Assembly: GCA_001508335.1 (NCBI GenBank)
Contig: LGFX01000008.1
Span: 1 to 64,000 of the forward strand
Length of the DNA: 64,000 nucleotides
From: a candidate division TA06 bacterium 32_111
GTDB taxonomy: Bacteria; Hydrothermota; 32-111
Direction of reading: 5' to 3'
Shown: piece by piece, positions 63,832 to 64,000 of the stretch
Numbering within the stretch: position 1 is the first letter of the stretch
Layout of the letters: every line of letters starts with the position of its first letter
Made by a program: the position numbers and the translations under genes
The notes under the pieces: model-generated
The model's input: only the letters and a program-made list of their open reading frames with translations
Told to the model about the DNA's origin: nothing
Databases searched by the model: none

Positions 63832-64000
63832 TTAGGGTTGGTCTTGTTGGATGTGGAAGAATATCTGAGAAACATTTTGAAGTTTATGAGAATTTTAAAG
63901 ATAGGATAAAATTGGTTTCCGTATGTGATATAGTTTTGGAAAAAGCAAAAAAAGTTTCTGAGAGATTTTCCGTTCCATACTACAAAAATTTGGGAGATAT
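63828..64000 (+). CDS. Gfo/Idh/MocA-family oxidoreductase (3' end outside window)
   Basis: Only the first 57 codons are present. MIRVGLVGCGRISEKHFEVY is the NAD(P) Rossmann motif, and VSVCDIVLEKAKKVSERFSV and PYYKNLGD match the next elements. In capsule operons such proteins often oxidise or reduce UDP-uronates, for example the WbpB step following WbpA. The 4-nt overlap places it in the operon. Confidence 0.8.
   Translation, partial: MIRVGLVGCGRISEKHFEVYENFKDRIKLVSVCDIVLEKAKKVSERFSVPYYKNLGD

Noticed and set aside
1..64000. CRISPR arrays, insertion sequences, prophage or att sites
   Set aside because: No regularly spaced repeats, transposases or phage genes were seen. The Xer gene is of the chromosomal type.

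Overview
The window is AT-rich (roughly one third G+C by eye), gene-dense chromosome of a diderm bacterium that uses the standard code, with TGA a normal stop. Signs of a Gram-negative envelope are lipobox signal peptides, BamD, a TamA/TamB pair, a lytic transglycosylase, SpoIID and a capsule-type operon. A Por/T9SS-like C-terminal sorting domain at the left edge suggests the FCB group or a related candidate phylum (Cloacimonadota or WOR-3 like). I cannot place it more precisely from sequence alone. No rRNA, tRNA, CRISPR array or insertion sequence was seen.

Layout. 1-253: 3' end of a secreted protein with a sorting domain. 482-4432: DUF4956, CotH kinase/beta-helix and VTC polyphosphate-polymerase genes; the last is cut by an in-frame TGA. 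4795-10870: divIVA, purine nucleoside phosphorylase, TPR lipoprotein, bamD, nadD, polA. 10907-31233: twenty co-oriented genes with gaps of 14 nt or less, opening with a GGDEF/P-loop/TPR protein and hslVU, then hisS, aspS, def, envelope and sensory proteins, argF, ridA, dapF and a lytic transglycosylase. 31206-34391 (minus): htrA, an RpoD-type sigma factor and a degenerate M23 protein. 34497-39071: cation efflux, a lipoprotein, an iron alcohol dehydrogenase and a cysteine desulfurase/NifU-like pair. 39183-49372: ppdK, serS, spoIID, tamA, tamB. 49356-50591 (minus): an MFS transporter. 50672-64000: MBL hydrolase, beta-CASP nuclease, Xer recombinase, a 1292-residue coiled coil, then surface-polysaccharide genes (CMP-sugar synthetase, two nucleotide-sugar dehydrogenases, Wzc-type kinase, UXS-type decarboxylase, Gfo/Idh oxidoreductase).

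Main observations. (1) serS loses class II motif 3, and the adjoining spoIID has no start codon, at one junction near 42970, as if a segment had been deleted. (2) The VTC gene has a TGA just before its conserved SKY tail. (3) Ten promoter-like sites share a 16-bp spacer. Five of them place the -10 box 6-8 nt from the ATG with no Shine-Dalgarno, which predicts leaderless mRNAs; the other five lead to genes with a strong AGGAGG-type site. (4) The sigma factor and tamA both look as if they start at AUU. (5) Several unusual fusions occur: GGDEF/P-loop/TPR, an S1C protease with twin zinc ribbons, and an LpoA-like TPR/ligand-binding protein. Family assignments come from motif reading; no search was run.
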